From Chloroflexota bacterium (lineage in GTDB: Bacteria; Chloroflexota; Limnocylindria; Limnocylindrales; CSP1-4): DNA of 10,751 nt. The stretch is from the NCBI GenBank assembly GCA_021785115.1, contig JAJYGO010000153.1:1-10751 (forward strand), written 5' to 3'. The translations under genes and the position numbers were made by a program. The notes beneath the pieces are model-generated. The model saw nothing but the letters and a program-made list of their open reading frames with translations. It did not search any database and had not been told where the DNA came from. Of the stretch, positions 6,123-10,751 are shown piece by piece; positions within the stretch are counted from its first letter, which is position 1, and every line of letters starts with the position of its first letter.

Positions 6123-6281
6123 GTTCCAGACCTGCCCGGCAGCAGGGGCGCCCTTCGCGGTCACGCTACGGTGCGCGAGACGCCGCCGATACCGCCGATC
6201 GACAGGCGGGCGTGGCGACCGATGGCCCCCATGGGGTGGGCCGAGCGTCACTCATTCCGCCCCCTGTGTGGCCTGTACCCT

Positions 6282-6305
6282 CCCTCTCGACCGATGTCGG
6301 GAGGG
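6282..6305. promoter_or_regulatory. Inverted repeat, candidate operator or leader hairpin
   Basis: The arms CCCTCTCGAC (6282-6291) and GTCGGGAGGG (6296-6305) pair in 9 of 10 positions around CGAT. The right end lies about 73 nt upstream of the kinase GTG. It may be a protein-binding dyad or a stem-loop in the kinase mRNA leader. Confidence 0.4.
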
Positions 6306-6314
6306 CGTTCGACG

Positions 6315-6339
6315 CGGTCGCGTTCATTGAACGCGGCCG
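6315..6339. promoter_or_regulatory. Near-perfect 25-bp dyad upstream of the kinase gene, candidate operator
   Basis: The core CGCGTTCA-T-TGAACGCG (6319-6335) is a perfect inverted repeat around one base, and CGG...CCG outside it pairs again after one mismatch, giving arms of 12 with one mismatch. The AT-containing centre in GC-rich surroundings and the odd-length symmetry fit a dimeric regulator site. It ends 38 nt before the kinase start. Binding by the adjacent NarL-type regulator is inference. Confidence 0.5.
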
Positions 6340-6366
6340 TTGGGTCCGTCCTCCCGGTGCGTGGGC

Positions 6367-6373
6367 GGGAGGG
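6367..6373 (+). promoter_or_regulatory. Strong Shine-Dalgarno that fixes the histidine kinase start
   Basis: GGGAGGG lies 4 nt before the GTG at 6378. The frame stays open far upstream, so this site and the start of the hydrophobic domain about 30 codons later are what place the start here. Confidence 0.65.
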
Positions 6374-6377
6374 ACAC

Positions 6378-8192
6378 GTGCCCGCGGCGACCGAGCAGCG
6401 CAACGAGCATCGAGCAAAGGGCGATCGCGACGGCCCGGGGCCGAGCGTCACGGCCGATTTCCGCAGCCTCACGTGGCTGGGGATCGGGCTGCCGATCCTC
6501 TTCCTGGTCCTGGTCGAGTCGTTCCGGTTCGTGGTGATCGAGAACGACCCGCTCCAGCGGGCCGAGCACGTGGCGATCGCCGCGGTCACGGCGATCGGGG
6601 TCGTCGCCTTCGCGCTCGGCATGTTCCACCTGGTCCGGCAGGCCGAACGAAGGATCGTCCGCCAGAACCGCGAACTGACCGCGATCAACGCCGTCTCCAC
6701 CGCGATCCAGGGCGAGCTCGGGGTGGAGTCGATCCTCGACGCGGCCCTCCAGGCTGTGGTCGACCGGACCGGTGCCACCGGCGCCTCCGTCGTGGTCTTC
6801 GCGCACGACGGCCAGCCGGAGACCGGGCTGGAGCGCGAGCTCAGCCTCGCGCCGCACGCGTCGGTGAGCGCGATCGGCTCGGACCAGCCGCACCTGATCG
6901 ACATCCCGCTGACCCGCGGGCAGTCGATCGTGGGACGGCTCCGACTTCATCTGCCCGAGGGCGTGGGCGAGCCGGACCTCCTCACCTCGGCCACCCTCCA
7001 GAACATCGGGCACCAGCTCGCGTGCTCCATCCAGATCGGACAGCTCGTCGCCGATCTCCAGCGCCGCAAGGCAGAGGGGCACGCACTGTACGACGTGCTG
7101 CTCCGGATCTCGAATCAGAAGTCGCTGGGGGATGTGCTCGGCGCGGTCGTCCGGCACGCGCGCGACATGCCCCGCGCGGACGACGCCGTGATCAACCTGA
7201 ACGCGGTGACGTCGCCGCTCCTGCAGCTGGGGGCGTCGGCACGCGGCATCACGCTCGCCGACGGGACGGTGTGCATCAGCGCCGACGAGGACCGGTTCGG
7301 CGACCTCGAGGGGCACCCGGTTGTGTGCGGCACGCTGGACCCGAACCGCGGCGCGGCCAGCGTCCGGATCCCGCTGTCGAACCCCGAGGGTCCGCTCGGT
7401 GAGCTGTGGGTCGGCCGGGCCGCGCAGCTGCCGTTCAGCAGCCGCGAGCGCGGCTATCTCCAGACGCTGGCCGAGCTGGCGGCGATCGCGATCACGAGCG
7501 CCCGGATGCGGGACAACGAGCGGCAGGGGGCCATCCTCGCGGAGCGCGACCGGATCGCCCGCGAGATGCACGACAGCCTTGCGCAGGTCCTCGGCGCCAC
7601 CCATCTCCGGCTGCGGGCCCTCGGCTCGCGGATCGGCGTGATCGAGCCCGCCGATGCCGTCGCGGAGCTGGCGGACCTCGCGAACCTGAGCGAGGACGGG
7701 TATCGCGACGTGCGGGAGGCCATCCTCGGACTGCGCGAATCCAGCCGCGGCGATCGAGGCCTGCTCGAGAGCCTCCGTGCCTACCTCGAGAAGTACAGCC
7801 ATCAGTCCGGCGTCCGCGCGACGCTGGAGACCAGCCTCGACGAGGCACCGGGAATCGCGCCGGGAGCCGAGGTGCAGGTGATCCGCGTCATCCAGGAGGC
7901 GCTCACGAACGTCCGCAAGCACGCCCGCGTCGGCTCCGCAGTCGTGCGCGTCGAGAGCGACGAATCGACAGTGTCCTTCACGATCGAGGATGCCGGCCAC
8001 GGGTTCGACGTCGCAGGGGTGCTGCTCGAAGGCGCGCGCTTCGGCCTCCAGACCATGCGCGAACGGATGGGGCTCGCCGGTGGGGTCCTCTCGATCGAGT
8101 CGATACCCGGCCGGGGCACCCGGGTCGTGGCCTGCGTCCCACGGGTCGCGGCGCCGCGACCGTCGCTCGTGGAGGTGGGCCATGCCGGCTGA
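6378..8192 (+). CDS. NarX-like sensor histidine kinase with two transmembrane helices and two GAF-like domains
   Basis: The 604-residue membrane sensor kinase is the partner of the regulator that follows. Two hydrophobic helices (about 32-53 and 64-87) are joined by a loop of only about 10 residues (ENDPLQRAEH), so there is no external sensor domain. A helical linker (88-112) leads to two GAF-like domains at about 103-226 and 236-378. The kinase core is of the HisKA_3/HPK7 type: ERDRIAREMHDSLAQVLG with phospho-acceptor His398, then a HATPase domain with N-box QEALTNVRKHA (506-516), G1 DAGHGFD (538-544) and G2 FGLQTMRERMG (555-565). Signal sensing is presumably cytoplasmic through the GAF domains or through the membrane. 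The second GAF contains Cys299 and Cys317 and the first Cys216; a redox or metal role is possible but unproven. The GTG start has a strong ribosome binding site. The 3' end overlaps the regulator gene by 11 nt. Confidence 0.92.
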   Translation: MPAATEQRNEHRAKGDRDGPGPSVTADFRSLTWLGIGLPILFLVLVESFRFVVIENDPLQRAEHVAIAAVTAIGVVAFALGMFHLVRQAERRIVRQNRELTAINAVSTAIQGELGVESILDAALQAVVDRTGATGASVVVFAHDGQPETGLERELSLAPHASVSAIGSDQPHLIDIPLTRGQSIVGRLRLHLPEGVGEPDLLTSATLQNIGHQLACSIQIGQLVADLQRRKAEGHALYDVLLRISNQKSLGDVLGAVVRHARDMPRADDAVINLNAVTSPLLQLGASARGITLADGTVCISADEDRFGDLEGHPVVCGTLDPNRGAASVRIPLSNPEGPLGELWVGRAAQLPFSSRERGYLQTLAELAAIAITSARMRDNERQGAILAERDRIAREMHDSLAQVLGATHLRLRALGSRIGVIEPADAVAELADLANLSEDGYRDVREAILGLRESSRGDRGLLESLRAYLEKYSHQSGVRATLETSLDEAPGIAPGAEVQVIRVIQEALTNVRKHARVGSAVVRVESDESTVSFTIEDAGHGFDVAGVLLEGARFGLQTMRERMGLAGGVLSIESIPGRGTRVVACVPRVAAPRPSLVEVGHAG

Positions 8193-8934
8193 GCCAGTCA
8201 GCCGCGGCGTGAAGCCGCCCGATCGGATCCGGATCCTGCTGGCCGACGATCAGCCGCTCTTCCGGCGGGCGATCGCGACGCTCATCGGGGAGCAGCCCGA
8301 GCTCGCCGTCGTTGGCGAGGCCGAGAACGGGCTCGAGGCGGTCGAGATGGCGCACCGGCTGCAACCCGACCTCGTGGTCATGGACGTGCAGATGCCGGTC
8401 ATGAACGGGGTGGAGGCGGTCCGGCTCATCCGCGATCAGCTGCCCGGCATCAAGGTCGTGATGCTCACCGTCTCGGACGCGGACGATCACCTGTTCGATG
8501 CGATCCGGTTCGGGGCGCATGGCTACCTGCTGAAGGACCTCCGCCCGGACCAGCTGTACGATCTCCTGCGGGCGGTCATGCGCGACGAGACGCCCCTCTC
8601 TCCTGCGATCGCGGGCCGTCTGCTCGCGGAGGTCCGGGCGGGCCGACGGGACGAGGTCCGTGGAGCCGGCGCGGGCGACGCATCTCCCGTCGGGCGGCTC
8701 CGGCCGGTCGCGGTCGACGAGCCCGCCGGACCGGAGTTGACGCGGCGCGAGCTCGAGATCGTGCAGCTCGTGGCCGACGGGCTCTCCAACAAGGAGATCG
8801 GGGCCAGGCTGTCGATCACCGAGGGCACGGTCAAGAACCACGTCCACAACGCCCTCGAGAAGCTCCAGCTCGAGAACCGCATCCAGGCCGCGGCGTACGT
8901 CGTGCGGCAGGGGCTCGCCCGCCACGCCGGCTGA
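8182..8934 (+). CDS. NarL/FixJ-type response regulator
   Basis: The 250-residue product has an N-terminal receiver domain (about 15-135) with the acidic pair Asp22-Asp23, phospho-acceptor Asp68 in LVVMDVQMP, Thr96 in VVMLTVS and Lys118 in GYLLKDL. A linker of about 50 residues follows, then a LuxR-type helix-turn-helix (about 185-245): LTRRELEIVQLVADGLSNKE, then GTVKNHVHNALEKL. All catalytic residues are present, so it should be phosphorylated by the preceding kinase and bind DNA as a dimer. Its most likely local targets are the divergent control region and its own operon, which is inference. The ATG at 8182 has GGAGGTG just upstream within the end of the kinase gene, and the 11-nt overlap points to translational coupling. 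Confidence 0.95.
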   Translation: MPAEPVSRGVKPPDRIRILLADDQPLFRRAIATLIGEQPELAVVGEAENGLEAVEMAHRLQPDLVVMDVQMPVMNGVEAVRLIRDQLPGIKVVMLTVSDADDHLFDAIRFGAHGYLLKDLRPDQLYDLLRAVMRDETPLSPAIAGRLLAEVRAGRRDEVRGAGAGDASPVGRLRPVAVDEPAGPELTRRELEIVQLVADGLSNKEIGARLSITEGTVKNHVHNALEKLQLENRIQAAAYVVRQGLARHAG

Positions 8935-9051
8935 CAGGGCACCGCGCTGCGGGGGCGCGACGGCGGCACGCGCGTCCTCCCGGACGGTCGCAGGATGTCC
9001 ATCGATAGAGCACGCTTCCCGGACGCGTGTGCCGGATCGGGGCGCGAGCGA

Positions 9052-9068
9052 GCGCGCACGATGCGCGC
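9052..9068. other. Perfect 17-bp dyad in the gap after the response regulator gene
   Basis: GCGCGCA-CGA-TGCGCGC has perfect 7-bp arms around 3 nt. It lies in the 188-nt gap between the response regulator and the pseudo-receiver gene, 55 nt before the latter's start. It could be a transcript hairpin or an operator. Short GC palindromes arise easily in DNA of this composition. Confidence 0.35.
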
Positions 9069-9122
9069 CGGCAGGGCACGAATGGGCGAGGCCGAACTGC
9101 CCGGACCCGAGGAAGCGCTGGA

Positions 9123-9533
9123 GTGCCAGTCACGCGCCCGATCTCCGTGGTCATCCTCTACTCGCACCCGCTGCTCGGCGAGGGGCTCGCTCGGATGCTG
9201 TCTGCCGAACCCGACCTGGACGTGTGCGCCGTTGCGGTGTGCACGGACGTGGAGGCGGACGTCGTGGAGCGCGCGCCGGATGTCGTCATCGTGGAGCGCG
9301 GTGTCCACCCCGCGCCCGCCGATCTCCTGGATCTCTCTCCCGGCACGCTCTTCATCGAGTTCGGCATGGACACCGGACTGATGTACTCGTACCAGCGCGA
9401 CGAGATCCCCGCCTGGCCGGGAGGCATCCTCCGGGCGATCCGCCGCGCGCGGCGTGTGGCCGGCACCTCGGTTACCGGTCTGGTTGCCGTGTCGCTGACC
9501 CTGGCCGTCACGGTCCTGCCGGCAGGCGGCTGA
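9123..9533 (+). CDS. Degenerate receiver-like protein (pseudo-receiver) with C-terminal hydrophobic segment
   Basis: The 136-residue product aligns by eye with the receiver of the preceding regulator: ISVVILYSHPLLGEGLARML (7-26) against IRILLADDQPLFRRAIATLI, and PDVVIVERGVHP (52-63) against PDLVVMDVQMP. The acidic pair becomes Tyr13-Ser14 and the phospho-acceptor Asp becomes Glu58, so it cannot be phosphorylated normally and may mimic the phosphorylated state. The conserved Thr and Lys regions are not recognisable beyond FIEFG. The C-terminus has RRARR followed by about 20 uncharged hydrophobic residues (VTGLVAVSLTLAVTVLPAGG), like a tail anchor. It has no DNA-binding domain. The GTG at 9123 has GAGGAAG 7 nt upstream; upstream in-frame sequence is Arg/Gly-rich and unlike protein. 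It lies 188 nt after the regulator on the same strand. A role in tuning the two-component system at the membrane is inference. Confidence 0.7.
   Translation: MPVTRPISVVILYSHPLLGEGLARMLSAEPDLDVCAVAVCTDVEADVVERAPDVVIVERGVHPAPADLLDLSPGTLFIEFGMDTGLMYSYQRDEIPAWPGGILRAIRRARRVAGTSVTGLVAVSLTLAVTVLPAGG
9471..9490 (+). repeat. First copy of a diverged direct repeat shared with the TPR gene
   Basis: GTTACCGGTCTGGTTGCCGT here matches 9890-9909 in 18 of 20 positions; both are preceded by a similar CGGC...CTCG stretch with a 1-nt length difference. Both copies are translated in the same phase as VTG(L/M)VAV, in the C-terminal helix here and the N-terminal helix there. Confidence 0.6.
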
Positions 9534-9539
9534 GCCTGA

Positions 9540-9560
9540 CGGCGGGTGATCGTCCCGCCG
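9540..9560 (+). terminator. Hairpin just after the pseudo-receiver gene
   Basis: The arms CGGCGGG and CCCGCCG (7 bp) enclose a 7-nt loop, starting 7 nt after the stop codon. The following CTCGTTCC is only weakly T-rich, so efficiency as an intrinsic terminator is doubtful. The location is appropriate. Confidence 0.4.
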
Positions 9561-9575
9561 CTCGTTCCGAGGAGC

Positions 9576-9591
9576 GTGCCGCCGGCGGCAC
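9576..9591. repeat. Perfect 16-bp palindrome
   Basis: GTGCCGCCGGCGGCAC is exactly self-complementary with no loop bases. That form suits a dimeric DNA-binding protein better than an RNA hairpin. It lies 42 nt after the pseudo-receiver stop and about 250 nt before the TPR start. Confidence 0.45.
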
Positions 9592-9683
9592 AGGCGGATA
9601 ACCGGTCACACGGCGGAGGCCTCGGATAGAGCCTCCCTGCTGCACGTGGATATACCCCGGAGGCCCGTCGCGCGCCCTGCTCT

Positions 9684-9736
9684 GGCCACCGAGTCTCTAC
9701 CGGATCTCTATCGCCCGACGGATGGGATCGGTGGCC
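9684..9736. repeat. 9-bp perfect inverted repeat with 35-nt spacer
   Basis: GGCCACCGA (9684-9692) and TCGGTGGCC (9728-9736) are exact reverse complements. The spacer contains a near-duplicated TCTCTAYCG motif. It may be paired operator half-sites for the TPR gene or a structured leader RNA. Confidence 0.4.
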
Positions 9737-9841
9737 CTCGGACACGAACATCGTTGACGGGGTGTCGGGCCTCCGCGCCGGTGTCATCGCCCTTCCGACG
9801 GCGCGGGGGCCCAGGCCCCTCCGAGGTGACGTGGAGGAAGG

Positions 9842-10751
9842 ATGACGCGCGCGATCCGGCCGCGGGGTGATCGGGGCAGCCGGCGGCTCGTTACCGGCAT
9901 GGTTGCCGTCCTTGCCGTCGGCGTGCCTCTGCTCGCCGTCCTCTACTTCTTCGACCAGTACCGTGACCCCGGGCCCAGCCTGGCTCAGCGTGGGATCGTG
10001 GCGGCCGAGGAAGCGGTGCGCGCGGCGCCGAACGCCGTCGGTGCGCGGATTGCCCTCGCCACGGCGTACCTGGAGGCGAAGCGCTACCGGGACGCGGCGG
10101 CACAGTACGACGAAGTGCTCCGGGTCCAGGCCACGAACCGGCTCGCCCTGCTCGGACGTGGGGAGGCGTACCAGGCCATCGGTGACCTGGATGCGGCCGC
10201 CGCGGACTACCAGGCGCTGGTGGACGCGGCCACCGGGACCGAGATGGAGCGCATCGACCCGCAGCTCGAGAGCGCGTACTACAACCTCGGAGCGATCGAG
10301 CTCGCGCGCGCGGCGCCGAGTCGCGCCCTCGAACAGCTCGAGAAGGCGATCGCGATCAACCCGGCCGACGCGGACGCGCTGAACCTGTACGCGGCCGCCC
10401 GGATCCAGCTCGGCGACCTGGCGGGCGCAATCGAACCGCTTCGCCGCGTGATCGCCATGGTCCCGGTCGGGTGGTGCGAGCCGTATGCACAGCTCGCCCG
10501 TGCCTACGCGGGCGGGGGCGATGAGCAGGGCGAGCGGTACGCGAACGCCATGGACGCCTTCTGCGAGAAGCGCCCGGCGGAGGCGAAGGCGGCCCTGGAG
10601 CCCCTCACGACCGGCTCGCACGCCACGGACGCCCTGCTGGGGCTCGCGCTCATCGCGGAGGACGCGGGCGACAGAGAGGCGGCCGCCGCGTACTACACGC
10701 GCGTGCTGCACGCGGATCCAACGGACTTCAACGCGGTCAGCGGTCCCAGCC
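9842..10751 (+). CDS. Membrane-anchored TPR-repeat protein, 3' end beyond the window
   Basis: 303 codons are open to the window edge. A basic N-terminus (MTRAIRPRGDRGSRR) is followed by one membrane helix (about 16-37, LVTGMVAVLAVGVPLLAVLY), then helical tetratricopeptide repeats at about 65-98, 99-132, 143-175, 177-209, 211-242 and 262-295. The third and sixth are clearest (SAYYNLGAIELARAAPSRAL; AAAAYYTRVLHADPTD). The repeats should lie outside the cytoplasmic membrane and bind protein partners. TPR proteins of this build (NrfG- and CcmH/CcmI-like) assist cytochrome c maturation, which would suit the neighbourhood, but there is no sequence signature proving that role. The start is the ATG at 9842 with GGAGGAAGG ending directly beside it. 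No frameshift is seen, and third-position GC is high throughout. Confidence 0.87.
   Translation, partial: MTRAIRPRGDRGSRRLVTGMVAVLAVGVPLLAVLYFFDQYRDPGPSLAQRGIVAAEEAVRAAPNAVGARIALATAYLEAKRYRDAAAQYDEVLRVQATNRLALLGRGEAYQAIGDLDAAAADYQALVDAATGTEMERIDPQLESAYYNLGAIELARAAPSRALEQLEKAIAINPADADALNLYAAARIQLGDLAGAIEPLRRVIAMVPVGWCEPYAQLARAYAGGGDEQGERYANAMDAFCEKRPAEAKAALEPLTTGSHATDALLGLALIAEDAGDREAAAAYYTRVLHADPTDFNAVSGPS
9890..9909 (+). repeat. Second copy of a diverged direct repeat shared with the pseudo-receiver gene
   Basis: GTTACCGGCATGGTTGCCGT matches 9471-9490 in 18 of 20 positions and encodes VTGMVAV at the start of the TPR protein's membrane helix. Confidence 0.6.

Larger units (their letters stand above)
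6111..6377. promoter_or_regulatory. Divergent control region between the cytochrome operon and the two-component genes
   Basis: These 267 nt separate two divergently transcribed units and must contain both promoters. I see no clear consensus -35/-10 pair on either strand, as is common in high-GC genomes. The region holds a GC-rich palindrome CCCCATGGGG (6227-6236) and two dyads described separately (6282-6305 and 6315-6339), both close to the kinase start. The arrangement suggests shared regulation of the cytochrome module and its presumed sensor. Confidence 0.6.
9534..9841. other. 308-nt intergenic region with several dyads upstream of the TPR gene
   Basis: No reading frame here looks like protein. 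It holds, in order, a terminator-like hairpin (9540-9560), a perfect 16-bp palindrome (9576-9591), a 6-bp stem GGAGGC/GCCTCC (9615-9636) and a 9-bp inverted repeat over 53 nt (9684-9736) enclosing two similar motifs TCTCTACCGG and TCTCTATCGC. The TPR gene's ribosome binding site, GGAGGAAGG, is at 9833-9841. A promoter for the TPR gene probably lies here, but I cannot identify a convincing -35/-10 pair. Confidence 0.5.

Noticed and set aside
6227..6236. CCCCATGGGG palindrome as an operator
   Set aside because: Ten-base GC-rich palindromes are common by chance in this composition and nothing else marks the site.
9027..9122. Longer N-terminus for the pseudo-receiver starting at the ATG at 9027
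   Set aside because: The added 32 residues are Arg/Gly/Thr-rich and unlike a receiver, while the GTG at 9123 has a good ribosome binding site and begins just before the first beta strand.
9754..9788. TTGACG as a -35 box for the TPR gene
   Set aside because: No acceptable -10 hexamer lies 16-18 nt downstream; the best nearby AT-containing stretch (GTCATC) is 23 nt away.
1..10751. tRNA, rRNA, CRISPR array, insertion sequence or prophage
   Set aside because: No cloverleaf, regular spaced repeats, transposase or integrase motifs, or target-site duplications were seen on either strand.

Overview
The window is very GC-rich (estimated by eye at about 70%), with strong G/C preference at third codon positions and frequent GTG starts. 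It has no RNA genes, CRISPR array or recognisable insertion sequence. Gene content (multiheme c-type cytochromes, an NrfD-type membrane subunit, a NarX/NarL-type regulator pair) fits a respiratory soil or sediment bacterium. A high-GC Chloroflexota (for example a Limnocylindria-like lineage) is my best guess and an actinobacterium the main alternative; no marker gene settles this.

Layout. On the minus strand, reading right to left from the divergent region at 6111-6377: a small three-helix membrane protein (6110-5799), a membrane-anchored hexaheme cytochrome c (5791-5126), a Tat-exported ferredoxin with four [4Fe-4S] sites (5129-4101), an NrfD/PsrC-like integral membrane subunit (4104-2539), a heptaheme cytochrome c (2542-1451) and a phosphotriesterase-family metallohydrolase (1353-367). 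The three junctions between cytochrome, ferredoxin, NrfD and cytochrome are all 4-nt ATGA overlaps. The 5' end of a further minus-strand gene with a CxxC motif leaves the window at position 1. On the plus strand, reading right from the same divergent region: a NarX-like histidine kinase with two GAF-like domains (6378-8192), a NarL-type response regulator (8182-8934), a small degenerate receiver-like protein with a C-terminal hydrophobic segment (9123-9533), and a membrane-anchored TPR protein that runs off the right edge (9842-10751).

Working model. The ferredoxin and NrfD pair would exchange electrons with the quinone pool, and the hexaheme and heptaheme cytochromes (13 predicted hemes) would carry electrons on the outer face of the membrane. 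No molybdopterin or other large catalytic subunit lies between them, unlike Psr, Dms, Qrc or alternative complex III. The module may therefore be a quinone:cytochrome hub serving partners encoded elsewhere. The divergent two-component system is the obvious candidate regulator, and the dyads at 6282-6305 and 6315-6339 are candidate operators. The pseudo-receiver may modulate that system. The TPR protein may assist assembly of the complex, but that is inference from position only.

Most interesting: the electron-transfer module without a catalytic subunit; the pseudo-receiver with Glu in place of the phospho-acceptor Asp; a shared sequence block linking its C-terminus to the N-terminus of the TPR protein; and a 65-bp imperfect palindrome near the 3' end of the heptaheme cytochrome gene.
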